DNA of 15,017 nucleotides from Deltaproteobacteria bacterium (GCA_018644785.1 JABGPV010000122.1:1-15017); one strand, 5' to 3'; shown: positions 8,101-14,643, counted from the stretch's first letter. Made by a program: numbers and translations. Notes: generated by a model not told the origin, from the letters alone.

Positions 8101-9945
8101 GCATTCGGCAGCGGAAGCCAGATCGGGACGGGTAACTACGTGGTGTATAAAGGCACCGGGACCAGCGTAACCGTGACCGGTCTGACCGCGGCCACTACCT
8201 ATCATTTCAGGGCTTATGAATTAAATGATACGATCGACGAAAGGTATAACACCGACACGGCAACGGGCAATCCCAACAACCAAACCACCCTTCCCAACAC
8301 GCCGGGTGCCCCGACCGCAACCGCCGCAACCGCCACCACCCAAACCGGTTTTTCCGCCAACTGGAATGCGGCGACGGGGGCTACGGGCTACAGACTGGAT
8401 GTAGCCACAAACAGCGGGTTTACCAGTTATGTCTCAGGGTACCAGGATAGGGCCTATGCAACGGATGCGGTTGGAACATCATACGGAAACCAAGTTTCTT
8501 TTACCACCCATACGCAGGCGCCAACGGTGACCACCCAGGCGGTGGACAACATCGGCACAGACACCGCAATTGGGAACGGAAATGTCACGGATCTCGGTTC
8601 TCCCGATCCCACCCAGCACGGTGTTTGCTGGAACACCACCGGCACGCCAACCATAGGGGACAGCAAAACGGCACAAGGGCCGGTCAGCGCGACCGGTGCC
8701 TTCACTTCCAATATGACAGGTCTTTCCCCCGATACCACTTACCATGTGAGGGCCTATGCAACGAATACGGGTGGGACAGCATACGGCAATCAGGTTTCCT
8801 TTACCACAAGAGCGCAAGCTGCAATAGTGACCACCCAGGCGGAGACCGCTATCGGCGAAACCACGGCAACCGGGAACGGAAATATCACGAATCTCGGGGC
8901 TCCCCCTCCCACCGAACACGGTGTCTGCTGGAACACTTCAGGCACGCCGACATTAGCGGATAACAACACAGCACAGGGGCCGGTCAGCGCGGCCGGGGCC
9001 TTCACTTCCAGCATGACAGTGCTTTCCCGCAACACCACCTACTATGTCAGGGCCTATGCAACGGATACGGCGGGGACAATATACGGCAATCAAGTTTCTT
9101 TTGCCACCGGTGGGCAGGGCCCAACAGTGACCACCCAAGCCGTCTGGGCCATCGCCAAAACCACGGCAACCGGGAATGGAAATATCACGGATCTCGGGGC
9201 TGCCAATCCCACCCAGCACGGCGTCTGCTGGAACACCACCGGGACGCCAACAACAGCGGATAGCAAAACCACCGACGGTGCTGTAGCGGCAACCGGAGCA
9301 TTCACATCAAATATTACGGGATTACGTCCGGGAACTGACTATTATGTGAGAGCGTATGCAACCAATATGTATGGAACATCGTACGGCAACCAGGTCTTCT
9401 TTATATCTGCAGGGAGGGTGGATTCCGGAAAGCCCTCTTCCTACAAAGTCACCGTGACAAAGGTTCAAATGTACAATCAAACGTCATGGGTGACCCTCTT
9501 TTCAGGGACAGCACAACTTGACACGGTGGCCGGAGGGACATTTCCGGGGATTAGAGATCTAAGCCTGCCGGCAGGCGCCTACTCCCGGATAAGGATTATT
9601 TTCAATAATGCATTCCCCGTTACAGGCACGCTAAGTCATGACGGGACCGCCTATTATACAACGGCCGCCACGTTTGAAGGGAAAATCAACCTAGACAGTA
9701 CTCCGACAACCGTAGCCGGGGACATGGTGGAATTCACATTTTATGAACCCACGTGGGGAGCACTCAACGCGAATGTTACACAAATTTCCGCAATTACCCC
9801 CGTCACCGTCGGACCGGGAACGGATTATCAGCCGACCTTGAGATTTACCGTAAGCAAGACCCTTCATTTGAAGGAGAGTGCAGGGAATGCTCCCAGCCTT
9901 TATTTCTCGTTAGGTGTCCCGACCGTGAGTCTTGTTGAGCCCTAA
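5188..9945 (+). CDS. Large secreted multidomain protein: DUF4347, beta-helix, FN3-like repeats, DUF4382-like C-terminus
   Basis: With ATG 5188 the protein has 1585 residues and opens with a classical signal peptide (HKK, hydrophobic core, likely cut after SGEA, residue 34). An in-frame GTG at 5116 overlaps the upstream gene by 8 bases and would add 24 residues before the signal, which is less likely. Residues 39-190 are a DUF4347 domain with His94 in ISHGNAG and Cys137 in LLYPCNLA. Residues 195-600 form a glycine- and asparagine-rich right-handed beta-helix ending in RGATRHNPGQTIGAYEF. Residues 601-915 are further beta-rich repeats. From about 918 come an FN3-like domain, a chimeric FN3 domain, and three 100-residue repeats (1112-1411) with HGVCWNT and YVRAYAT motifs. 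The last 170 residues resemble DUF4382. No LPXTG, PEP-CTERM or beta-barrel anchor is seen. The likely role is surface or extracellular adhesion, possibly with DUF4347-linked processing; the exact function is unknown. Confidence 0.88.
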   Translation: MHKKTMINFMAGTLFAAVFSLNIGVFGYIPSGEARPASEVVFIDPSVRDAEIIVSQLPKGAEVVRFSPGMDGVEQISAHLAKKRDLSAIRIISHGNAGHFVLNGKRIDVDFLRNHGGRISAWGRALAHNGDILLYPCNLAADEQGKRLIHAIAEWTGAHVAASTNLTGQGGDWGLEYARGTIKTAALNIQRYTYGLANQTVTRNDDTNHGGGGVEGDLRYAIANVGEGEEITFNISGSDTVTIAAELSISGKGLTINGNNSATGNNVTVQVTTPETSLFRVFNMNATGKTVNISKMTIKGGQLGIGGYGGSIFNGRGTLILDEVTVSGSKAEYGGGVYTENATTTLNNSTVSSCVATEDGGGVYGWNTTHYINNCLIAGNTSNNTGGGIANIGGSGPATIEIINSTIQGNTAEYYGGGIHNYSGCCNTSLTIINSTVSGNNSIRQDYGGSGIFNGEHADVTLTVKNSILANNASDDDYRFQGASTLTDNGYNIVKYQNFNAVSWTSTNAFDNPTTILFNYDDEGNAKAAWNRDGTDLEGTPALDLSNALADNGGFTRTLAITSQTSIAVGNGLYDASVTTTDQRGATRHNPGQTIGAYEFYADYVTNGNGTSWNTAANWNLYNGVTTPVATVAPTADNSISIAVNHNMNVDADVTIDQTAVASGKTLTVAATKTLTVANGDGTDLTVTGGLINNSTITCAADSIVLFNGVNQDLPSMVAFQDLTVSGGGIKTLTGGGVTVDGILTLTDGLVTLGNNDLTLGANATVTGTPSASNMIVTNGNGVLKKVFSATGSFTFPVGNNGGTPQYSPATLDFTSGAFNSAWAAVGVTDGKQPNNTSPTDYLNRYWTVTQSGISGFSCEMIFNYLSNDVVGTEADIFGGQYKDSAWIVLNAVDAANNRFQATISSFSDFTGVEASSPTTQANNISFSSVAQTQMQVGWTRGNGDKVLVVAHQGSAVDSNPVDGTGYTANAAFGSGSQIGTGNYVVYKGTGTSVTVTGLTAATTYHFRAYELNDTIDERYNTDTATGNPNNQTTLPNTPGAPTATAATATTQTGFSANWNAATGATGYRLDVATNSGFTSYVSGYQDRAYATDAVGTSYGNQVSFTTHTQAPTVTTQAVDNIGTDTAIGNGNVTDLGSPDPTQHGVCWNTTGTPTIGDSKTAQGPVSATGAFTSNMTGLSPDTTYHVRAYATNTGGTAYGNQVSFTTRAQAAIVTTQAETAIGETTATGNGNITNLGAPPPTEHGVCWNTSGTPTLADNNTAQGPVSAAGAFTSSMTVLSRNTTYYVRAYATDTAGTIYGNQVSFATGGQGPTVTTQAVWAIAKTTATGNGNITDLGAANPTQHGVCWNTTGTPTTADSKTTDGAVAATGAFTSNITGLRPGTDYYVRAYATNMYGTSYGNQVFFISAGRVDSGKPSSYKVTVTKVQMYNQTSWVTLFSGTAQLDTVAGGTFPGIRDLSLPAGAYSRIRIIFNNAFPVTGTLSHDGTAYYTTAATFEGKINLDSTPTTVAGDMVEFTFYEPTWGALNANVTQISAITPVTVGPGTDYQPTLRFTVSKTLHLKESAGNAPSLYFSLGVPTVSLVEP
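8449..9420 (+). repeat. Exact 300-base tandem repeat array inside the secreted protein gene
   Basis: Three full units start at 8521, 8821 and 9121, each exactly 300 bases. A 72-base partial copy (8449-8520) precedes them in register with the end of a unit. Landmarks recur every 300 bases: GTGACCACCCA near each unit start, a GG(C/T)GT(C/T)TGCTGGAACAC core, and ATGCAAC near the end. Each unit encodes one 100-residue FN3-like domain with a single cysteine in GVCWNT. The similarity is visible at DNA level, which suggests recent duplication and possible copy-number change by recombination. Confidence 0.9.
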
Positions 9946-11253
9946 GACCGGCTGTTGCCGTGCCATCCTCAGAAGTTGCAGGGTGATTCTGTTTTTTGCA
10001 CCGGCCCTTTCGACCGCCAGGGAATGTTGTCTGTTTGAGAGATGTTCTTTGGGAAGGTGCGTGAGCGTAAGAAAAAAACGCGTGGCGTAGAAACGGAGAT
10101 GACGCAAAAAATAGAGAAAAGCATCACCTGATGATTGGGTCTCAGGATCGGTTAGGCTACCAGAAAATGGAAACAGCGTCTTTATCACATAAGCAATTTT
10201 ATTTCTAAATCCCTCCCGGTTTTCAATGGCAATTCGGAAACGCCAGATAACACCCCTTACATCCAGTAATCTTTCCTTATCCAATAGGGCAAGCAGGTTC
10301 CGAAGTGAGGCGTGAAATTCGCGCTGAGCGCCATCTTTATGGTTAAGCCGGGGCGCCTGAGACACATGAGGAAGATGCATCATGGTCGAAAGGAATCCCC
10401 TGGTAAGGGCAAATAGCTTTTCAAGACCAAAATCCCGAAACAGGGTTCCAATTGCATCCCGGTTAAGTTGCCCTTCGCAAAAAACAAGCAGTCCCGCAAT
10501 ATCTAAATAGTGTTTCAGAGAAACATCGAACTGATGCTGAACCAGGTGGGCGATGTTGAACAGCAACTCCATTTCGAGACAGAGGACGGGGCAATGAATC
10601 CCCCCGACATCTATCCCTTCCTGACGATCCCAGGCCAGCTGCATAAACCTTTCGTGGTCTTGAATGATCTCGTATGGCATGAAATGGAATTCTAAGATAG
10701 CGCCCCCTGCGGCCTGGACCATGGCCACGTGATGGGGGGATGCGGGGTCGTCTCCCACGTCCATCATGGTGTAACCCAACTGGCGGGCTATGGTTACAAT
10801 TCGCTGTAAGTCGATTGGGGAGCAGAGAATATCCAGATCGGAGAGGGTGCGCAGCGCCGGGTCTTTGTAGATGCGGCCGATCAGGGCAGGGCCTTTCAAG
10901 ACGATAATGGGTATCCCCTCTTTTTCGCATCTTGAAAGGAGTCTTTTCAATAGTTCAAAATATGCCTCGTTTCTGAGGAAATTCCCGAAATAGGCCTGCT
11001 CCCATTTCTGTTTCAGCCATTCAGGAATCTTTATTGGGATCTCGGTGTTTGAGACCATCCAGTAGAGAAGGGGTTCGACGTTATGAAAATAGGCCAGGTT
11101 AGCTATGGCCTTCCAGTTCACATCATCGCCATGGGGGAGTTGTTGCTTTGAATTTCGGTTTTGAAAGAGCCAGGGCCTGGTTGCGGCAAATAGCCAATCG
11201 AGGGCTTGGAGGCGGATGTTTAAGGGGTTCAAGGTTTCGAGTTCCCAGTTCAA
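9910..11253 (-). CDS. NTP_transf_5-like nucleotidyltransferase family protein
   Basis: This 447-residue protein is the last gene of the minus-strand operon. Residues 119-141 contain the minimal nucleotidyltransferase signature: LKG (Lys120), then ALRTLSDLDIL with the metal-binding pair Asp139 and Asp141. EFHF (188-191) gives a further acidic strand typical of the uncharacterised family PF14907. The nucleotide and acceptor are unknown. Members occur beside HprK-like kinases and PqqD-like proteins, including some lasso-peptide clusters, so it may nucleotidylate a kinase-modified peptide or small molecule. The start is TTG at 11253, overlapping the stop of the kinase gene as TTGA. The first ATG lies about 65 residues inside, too far to be the start. 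The first 12 residues are encoded by heptamer repeats and may be a recent extension. Its 3' end overlaps the convergent secreted-protein gene by 36 bases. Confidence 0.82.
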   Translation of the reverse strand: MNWELETLNPLNIRLQALDWLFAATRPWLFQNRNSKQQLPHGDDVNWKAIANLAYFHNVEPLLYWMVSNTEIPIKIPEWLKQKWEQAYFGNFLRNEAYFELLKRLLSRCEKEGIPIIVLKGPALIGRIYKDPALRTLSDLDILCSPIDLQRIVTIARQLGYTMMDVGDDPASPHHVAMVQAAGGAILEFHFMPYEIIQDHERFMQLAWDRQEGIDVGGIHCPVLCLEMELLFNIAHLVQHQFDVSLKHYLDIAGLLVFCEGQLNRDAIGTLFRDFGLEKLFALTRGFLSTMMHLPHVSQAPRLNHKDGAQREFHASLRNLLALLDKERLLDVRGVIWRFRIAIENREGFRNKIAYVIKTLFPFSGSLTDPETQSSGDAFLYFLRHLRFYATRFFLTLTHLPKEHLSNRQHSLAVERAGAKNRITLQLLRMARQQPVLGLNKTHGRDT

Positions 11254-11258
11254 AGTTC
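11224..11258. repeat. Degenerate heptamer repeats across a gene junction (NNRGTTC-like)
   Basis: On the plus strand, consecutive 7-base units run GGGGTTC, AAGGTTT, CGAGTTC, CCAGTTC and AAAGTTC. On the coding (minus) strand the array spans the stop of the kinase gene, the TTG start of the nucleotidyltransferase, and its first ten or so codons. The consensus resembles the reverse complement of the perfect array at 4453 (unit ACGGTTC when rotated). Confidence 0.65.
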
Positions 11259-12077
11259 AGGATTTGGTCCAACCAGTTCCTTTAGCAGTTCTCGCATGGA
11301 TTGTATGCTGTTTGTGCGAAGTCTGAAGATCTCGGCTGCTTCACAGATCCTGATAACAGAATCAAAGAGATGTTCATCATCCCTGTTGGGAGGGAAACAA
11401 TATCCCAGGAGTTCAGTGAACACCTCACCCGGTGTGAGTTCCTCAATTCCCGGTGTTTGGGAAGGACCGTATGCGGGCATCAGGATGGTCTTTAAGGGGA
11501 CCGGATCTGATCCGGCGGCATCAGGATGGTAGCGGGCCATCCGGGAATCCAGAATCTTGAGTTCCCCATTTTGAACCGGGTATAGGGATCGATGTTTTTC
11601 CGCATACGTTCCATCAAGGGTCAGCACCTGGGGGTAGGGATAAACCAGGAGGGTTTCAGGGTCCACCGGCGAAACCTCCTCGCATAAAAAGATATGCCCC
11701 ATCTCCACCAGGTTGAAAGTGGTGGTGGTCTTTCCGGTGTCCGGATTTCCCGGGATGACGCAGGCAGCGTCTCCGATCATCACAGCCCCCGCATGAAACC
11801 CCACCCAGTCCCCGATGGATCGGATGAGGGTATTTTCAATATCCTCTTCCAGACGGCAAATGAGATCAAAACACGACCCAAAATTCCCCGTGAGCTGACC
11901 GTCTTTGAGGAGGAGAAACCCGTTGGGAGCGGATTCGATCGCATATTCATGGCGGGGTGGTAGATGCGTCGCAGGACGTATTGAATGAAAAAACGCGGCT
12001 TGAAAATCAGGAATAATCTCGTCGGGGGCGGTTAAGGAGATATTGAGCTTTGGGAAAGAGAGGAATAAGGTTTTCAT
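11250..12077 (-). CDS. HprK-like P-loop kinase (PqqD-associated)
   Basis: This 275-residue protein resembles the C-terminal catalytic domain of HPr kinase/phosphorylase. The FHAGAV motif (94-99) precedes a Walker A loop GNPDTGKTT (110-118, Lys116), and GHIFLCEEVSPVD (127-139) occupies the place of the GHxLVADD segment. The canonical aspartates there are replaced by Glu133 and Glu134. The N-terminal regulatory domain of true HprK is absent, and no HPr gene is near, so carbon-catabolite control is unlikely. HprK-like proteins paired with PqqD relatives are thought to phosphorylate peptides; lasso-peptide kinases that phosphorylate a terminal serine are the studied example. The ATG overlaps the PqqD-like stop (ATGA) and the stop overlaps the next TTG, so all three genes are translationally coupled. 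Family assignment is firm; the substrate is inferred to be a peptide and is not seen here. Confidence 0.85.
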   Translation of the reverse strand: MKTLFLSFPKLNISLTAPDEIIPDFQAAFFHSIRPATHLPPRHEYAIESAPNGFLLLKDGQLTGNFGSCFDLICRLEEDIENTLIRSIGDWVGFHAGAVMIGDAACVIPGNPDTGKTTTTFNLVEMGHIFLCEEVSPVDPETLLVYPYPQVLTLDGTYAEKHRSLYPVQNGELKILDSRMARYHPDAAGSDPVPLKTILMPAYGPSQTPGIEELTPGEVFTELLGYCFPPNRDDEHLFDSVIRICEAAEIFRLRTNSIQSMRELLKELVGPNPEL

Positions 12078-12337
12078 GTTACTGTGTCGACCAAATGGTA
12101 TTGCAAAAACAGATCCAGTATCTCGTGCAGGTCTTCATTCATTTGGGTTTTGTCACCTTCAAAAACCTCGCTGAGCATATAGAGGAGTTCATCGAATATA
12201 AAGGGCTCCCGAAGGGCCTCCCAGATGAAGAGGGCCGTCTCGTTGAGCACATGTATGCCCTTTTGGTCACTGACATACAGGGCCGTATTGGCACCGACTT
12301 TTTTAACCTTGACCTTTTCAGATTGCTTGTAAAACAT
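12074..12337 (-). CDS. PqqD-like peptide-binding protein (RRE-type)
   Basis: This small protein of 87 residues has the PqqD pattern: basic beta strands at the start, then IHVLNETALFIWEAL (LNxTAxxIW core), an amphipathic helix with DELLYMLSEVF, and a closing helix EDLHEILDLFLQYHLV. PqqD relatives bind leader peptides and present them to modifying enzymes. It heads the operon and overlaps the kinase gene by 4 bases. ATG 12337 is chosen over TTG 12349 because GGAG (12342-12345) precedes it, although with only a 4-base spacer, and because the predicted transcript starts near 12354, leaving almost no leader for the TTG. No leader peptide gene was found in the window, so its partner is unknown. The divergent radical SAM proteins are natural candidates for cooperation. 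Confidence 0.85.
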   Translation of the reverse strand: MFYKQSEKVKVKKVGANTALYVSDQKGIHVLNETALFIWEALREPFIFDELLYMLSEVFEGDKTQMNEDLHEILDLFLQYHLVDTVT

Positions 12338-12360
12338 GATACTCCGCAAGTATTTCCACG

Positions 12361-12389
12361 AGAATAATCCATTTGGGTGGTGAGGTCAA
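12361..12389 (-). promoter_or_regulatory. Sigma70-like promoter for the PqqD-like/HprK-like/nucleotidyltransferase operon
   Basis: Read on the minus strand, TTGACC (12389-12384) and TATTCT (12366-12361) are separated by exactly 17 bases. Transcription would start near 12354, about 17 bases before the chosen ATG, with the GGAG ribosome-binding site inside the short leader. Confidence 0.6.
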
Positions 12390-12391
12390 TA

Positions 12392-12403
12392 TTCAAGCTT
12401 GAA
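12392..12403. promoter_or_regulatory. Perfect 12-base palindrome TTCAAGCTTGAA, candidate operator
   Basis: The palindrome lies 2 bases upstream of the -35 box of the minus-strand promoter and between the two divergent units, where a dimeric regulator could control both. No regulator gene sits next to it, and a single 12-base palindrome can occur by chance, so this is a candidate only. Confidence 0.35.
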
Positions 12404-12493
12404 ATAAAGCCCTCTCCTTCGGGCAGGACTTTTTAAATGTCGCTTTTATTTTGTGGTGGGAAGTGGTATGTTTTTTATCTTTTTCCATTAAAC

Positions 12494-12500
12494 GAGGGGA
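12494..12500 (+). promoter_or_regulatory. Ribosome-binding site GAGGGGA ahead of a non-standard ATC start
   Basis: GAGGGGA is followed by a 6-base spacer and an ATC codon at 12507, in frame with the first radical SAM gene. It is the only good Shine-Dalgarno sequence for that gene. The nearest canonical start, GTG 12588, has a purine run directly against it and no usable spacing. Confidence 0.5.
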
Positions 12501-12506
12501 CATCCA

Positions 12507-13574
12507 ATCCACAATCAAACGGAAAGAACCACTTATCGGTTCAAAGACCTTCTGGCCGATCCGGAAACAGACCGGCGTTGGGAAAGGGTGCGCCGCTATT
12601 TTTTCCTGCGGGAGTCCACCTATGACATGACCCATCGCTGTAACATCCAATGCGACGGCTGTTATTACTATGAGGGGGATAAGCAGTTTGCCCACGATAA
12701 CCGGGATCCTGAGCAGTGGCGGCAGCTCATGAAAGCGGAAAAAAAGAGGGGTATCACCTATGTGGTTCTGGCGGGCGCCGAACCGTCTCTTGTGCCGGAT
12801 CTTTGTGATGTTTGCTACCGCGAGATCCCCCTGGGTGCCATTGCAACCAATGGTTTAAGGGAAATTCCTGAGCCTGTGGGCTATAAAATTCATATTTCCG
12901 TCTGGGGGAATGATGAGACCAGCGCCCGGATTCGGCACCGGAAGGGTATGTTGCAACAACAGATCGCCAACTACCGGGGGGACGATAGGGCGGTCTTTGT
13001 GTATACCTTCACCCGGAACAACATCGCAGATGCCGAAGACGTGCTGGAGATGCTTGCGGAGGCGGGGTGCAAGGTCACCTTCAACATGTTTTCCGCGCCC
13101 GTTGGCTATGAAGGCCCCCTTCGCCATACGGAAATATCGCTCAAACTCGTTCGGGAAACCATGATGGCGCTTCTCTCCGGGTATCCCGATACCGTCCTCT
13201 TTTCCCCCTATAACGTTGTGGCCCACACCCACCCTTATGGTCTCCATGACCTCTACGCCTGCCCTTATCCCAGAATGAACCCGTCGAAAGCCCAGGGGCT
13301 GGGCCGGTCTTTTCGGCAGTATCGCACGGATCTCACGTGGGACCGGTCGGCGGCCTGCTGCGTTCCGGATACGGACTGCAAAGATTGCCGGCATTATGCC
13401 GCCGGGAGTGCCATTGTAACGGCAAAACTGTTTCGGCATGGGACTGATCCGAATTTGTTCAGGGCCTGGCTCGATTATGTGGATACCTATCTTTCGGTGT
13501 GGGTGATGGGGTATGAGAAGGGTGAAAACCTGTGCCCACAGCTTGTACCTCCGCCCGGGTATGATCTTTTTTAG
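12507..13574 (+). CDS. Radical SAM protein with C-terminal cysteine motif, first paralogue
   Basis: The 4Fe-4S motif CNIQCDGC (CX3CX2C) begins at base 12639, followed by the radical SAM barrel. VLAGAEPSL stands where most members have GGE. The C-terminal region has a CP pair and then CCVPDTDCKDC, probably ligands for an auxiliary cluster or metal. The start is uncertain. GTG 12588 is the nearest canonical codon, but coding-like sequence (RFKDLLADPETDRRWERV) continues upstream and aligns with the N-terminus of the next gene, and the frame is open back to a TAA at 12489. ATC 12507 is proposed because of its ribosome-binding site; CTG 12552 is the other option. The product is 355 residues from ATC or 328 from GTG. 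It probably acts with the next radical SAM protein on the same or a related substrate. The reaction is unknown. Confidence 0.85.
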   Translation: MHNQTERTTYRFKDLLADPETDRRWERVRRYFFLRESTYDMTHRCNIQCDGCYYYEGDKQFAHDNRDPEQWRQLMKAEKKRGITYVVLAGAEPSLVPDLCDVCYREIPLGAIATNGLREIPEPVGYKIHISVWGNDETSARIRHRKGMLQQQIANYRGDDRAVFVYTFTRNNIADAEDVLEMLAEAGCKVTFNMFSAPVGYEGPLRHTEISLKLVRETMMALLSGYPDTVLFSPYNVVAHTHPYGLHDLYACPYPRMNPSKAQGLGRSFRQYRTDLTWDRSAACCVPDTDCKDCRHYAAGSAIVTAKLFRHGTDPNLFRAWLDYVDTYLSVWVMGYEKGENLCPQLVPPPGYDLF

Positions 13575-13621
13575 GTATAAGGTGTAAGGTTTAAGGTGTT
13601 AGACTGGGTACCTTATACCTA
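13572..13621. repeat. Inverted repeat with 12-base arms containing degenerate heptamers, between the radical SAM genes
   Basis: TAGGTATAAGGT (13572-13583, beginning with the stop codon of the upstream gene) is the exact reverse complement of ACCTTATACCTA (13610-13621). The left arm and loop are a degenerate heptamer series: GGTATAA, GGTGTAA, GGTTTAA, GGTGTTA. In RNA this would fold into a long hairpin just before the AAAGGAG ribosome-binding site (13628-13634) of the second radical SAM gene. There is no T-run after it, so partial attenuation or transcript processing is more likely than full termination. Confidence 0.75.
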
Positions 13622-13644
13622 TCAATCAAAGGAGTTGTTTCTAG

Positions 13645-14643
13645 ATGAAAACCGTCAGTTCCCTGTTAAACGAAGAATGGTACAATCGGTACAAAACAAT
13701 TTCAAAACTGAATATCAGAAGTTCCATTTACGATGTCACTAATCGATGCAACCTTCGGTGCAAGGGATGCTTTTTTTTCTCCTCCGGGGAGCATGAAGCG
13801 GCCCGCGAAGAGATGGATATTCGAAAATGGGAGGACTTCATCGACAGGGAAATGGCAAGGGGGGTCAACCTGGCCATATTGATCGGTGGAGAGCCCACCC
13901 TGTGTCTCGATCGGGTGGAAGCCTTTTACAGCCGGCTACCCACCTTCTGTGCCACAAACGGCCTGATCAAAGTGCCGCGAGACCGATTTCCCCATATGAT
14001 GGTGGGCATTTCATTGTGGGGCGATGAAGAGGATGAAAAAACCCTTCGGGGAAAAGACACGTTTTCCATCTCAAGCAAGCATTATGCGGGGGATTCACAT
14101 GCCTATTACCTCTATACCCTTACGCCCAAACAGATGGGGAAAACAGAGCGGCTCGTCAAAAAAATCAGGAATGCGGGTCTGAAGGTCCATATGCAGCTTC
14201 TTTCGAACGATGAGGGGGTGGACCAGTTCTTCTGGAGCGATGAACAGTTGAAAGATATCCGGGACGAAATGGACCAGATGCTGGATTATTATCCTGACAC
14301 GGTCATTTCATCAAAATACTACCATCGTATTATCACCACCGGAAAAATGCTGGATCGTTCATTCGGGTGGGATGAGTGTCCTTCCGTCACCGAACCCCTG
14401 GACAAAAGAGATCCCGGCCCCAAGCGCCTCATCGGCTTTATCAGATGGGCGTCGGATCTTAAAACCACGCATCGATGCTGCACCTCCGAGACCCGGGACT
14501 GTTCAACCTGCAAAGACGGGGCTGCCCATATGAGCTGGGTTATGGTCAACAAGCGGGCCCACCTCCGTTCTGAAGAAGACCTGAAGGGGTGGATTGAGGT
14601 GTATGAGATGTTTGCCAAACTCTACCAGTTTATTCCATGGTAA
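13645..14643 (+). CDS. Radical SAM protein with C-terminal cysteine motif, second paralogue
   Basis: This 332-residue protein starts at an ATG with AAAGGAG 10 bases upstream. Cys35, Cys39 and Cys42 in CNLRCKGC bind the 4Fe-4S cluster. IGGEPTL is the SAM-binding GGE motif, and SLWGDEED matches SVWGNDET in the upstream paralogue. The C-terminus repeats the paralogue's pattern: a CP pair, about 40 residues, then CCTSETRDCSTC. It is separated from the first paralogue by 70 bases holding a hairpin, and overlaps the following ketoacyl synthase by 7 bases, so those two are translationally coupled. The pair is not a recognised PqqE, MoaA or NifB. The coupling to a ketoacyl synthase suggests modification of an acyl chain or an ACP-bound intermediate, while the divergent PqqD-like gene would argue for a peptide substrate. 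Confidence 0.88.
   Translation: MKTVSSLLNEEWYNRYKTISKLNIRSSIYDVTNRCNLRCKGCFFFSSGEHEAAREEMDIRKWEDFIDREMARGVNLAILIGGEPTLCLDRVEAFYSRLPTFCATNGLIKVPRDRFPHMMVGISLWGDEEDEKTLRGKDTFSISSKHYAGDSHAYYLYTLTPKQMGKTERLVKKIRNAGLKVHMQLLSNDEGVDQFFWSDEQLKDIRDEMDQMLDYYPDTVISSKYYHRIITTGKMLDRSFGWDECPSVTEPLDKRDPGPKRLIGFIRWASDLKTTHRCCTSETRDCSTCKDGAAHMSWVMVNKRAHLRSEEDLKGWIEVYEMFAKLYQFIPW

Noticed and set aside
8454..9305. Several minus-strand ORFs of 70-146 codons opposite the FN3-like repeats.
   Set aside because: They recur with the 300-base repeat and are shadows of the plus-strand codon pattern, with no ribosome-binding sites or family features.
12404..12432. GCCC-N8-GGGC with a following T-run in the divergent control region, considered as a terminator.
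   Set aside because: The stem is only 4 bases, and it lies upstream of both operons where a terminator has no clear role.
12468..12491. Short ORF MFFIFFH followed by TAA, in frame with the first radical SAM gene; a possible Phe-rich leader peptide.
   Set aside because: The stretch is simply T-rich, there is no attenuator-like hairpin pair after it, and no link of the operon to phenylalanine is visible.
12437..12625. 62-codon plus-strand ORF before the radical SAM gene, considered as a precursor peptide.
   Set aside because: It overlaps the radical SAM N-terminal coding sequence in another frame, has no good ribosome-binding site, and shows no leader/core pattern.
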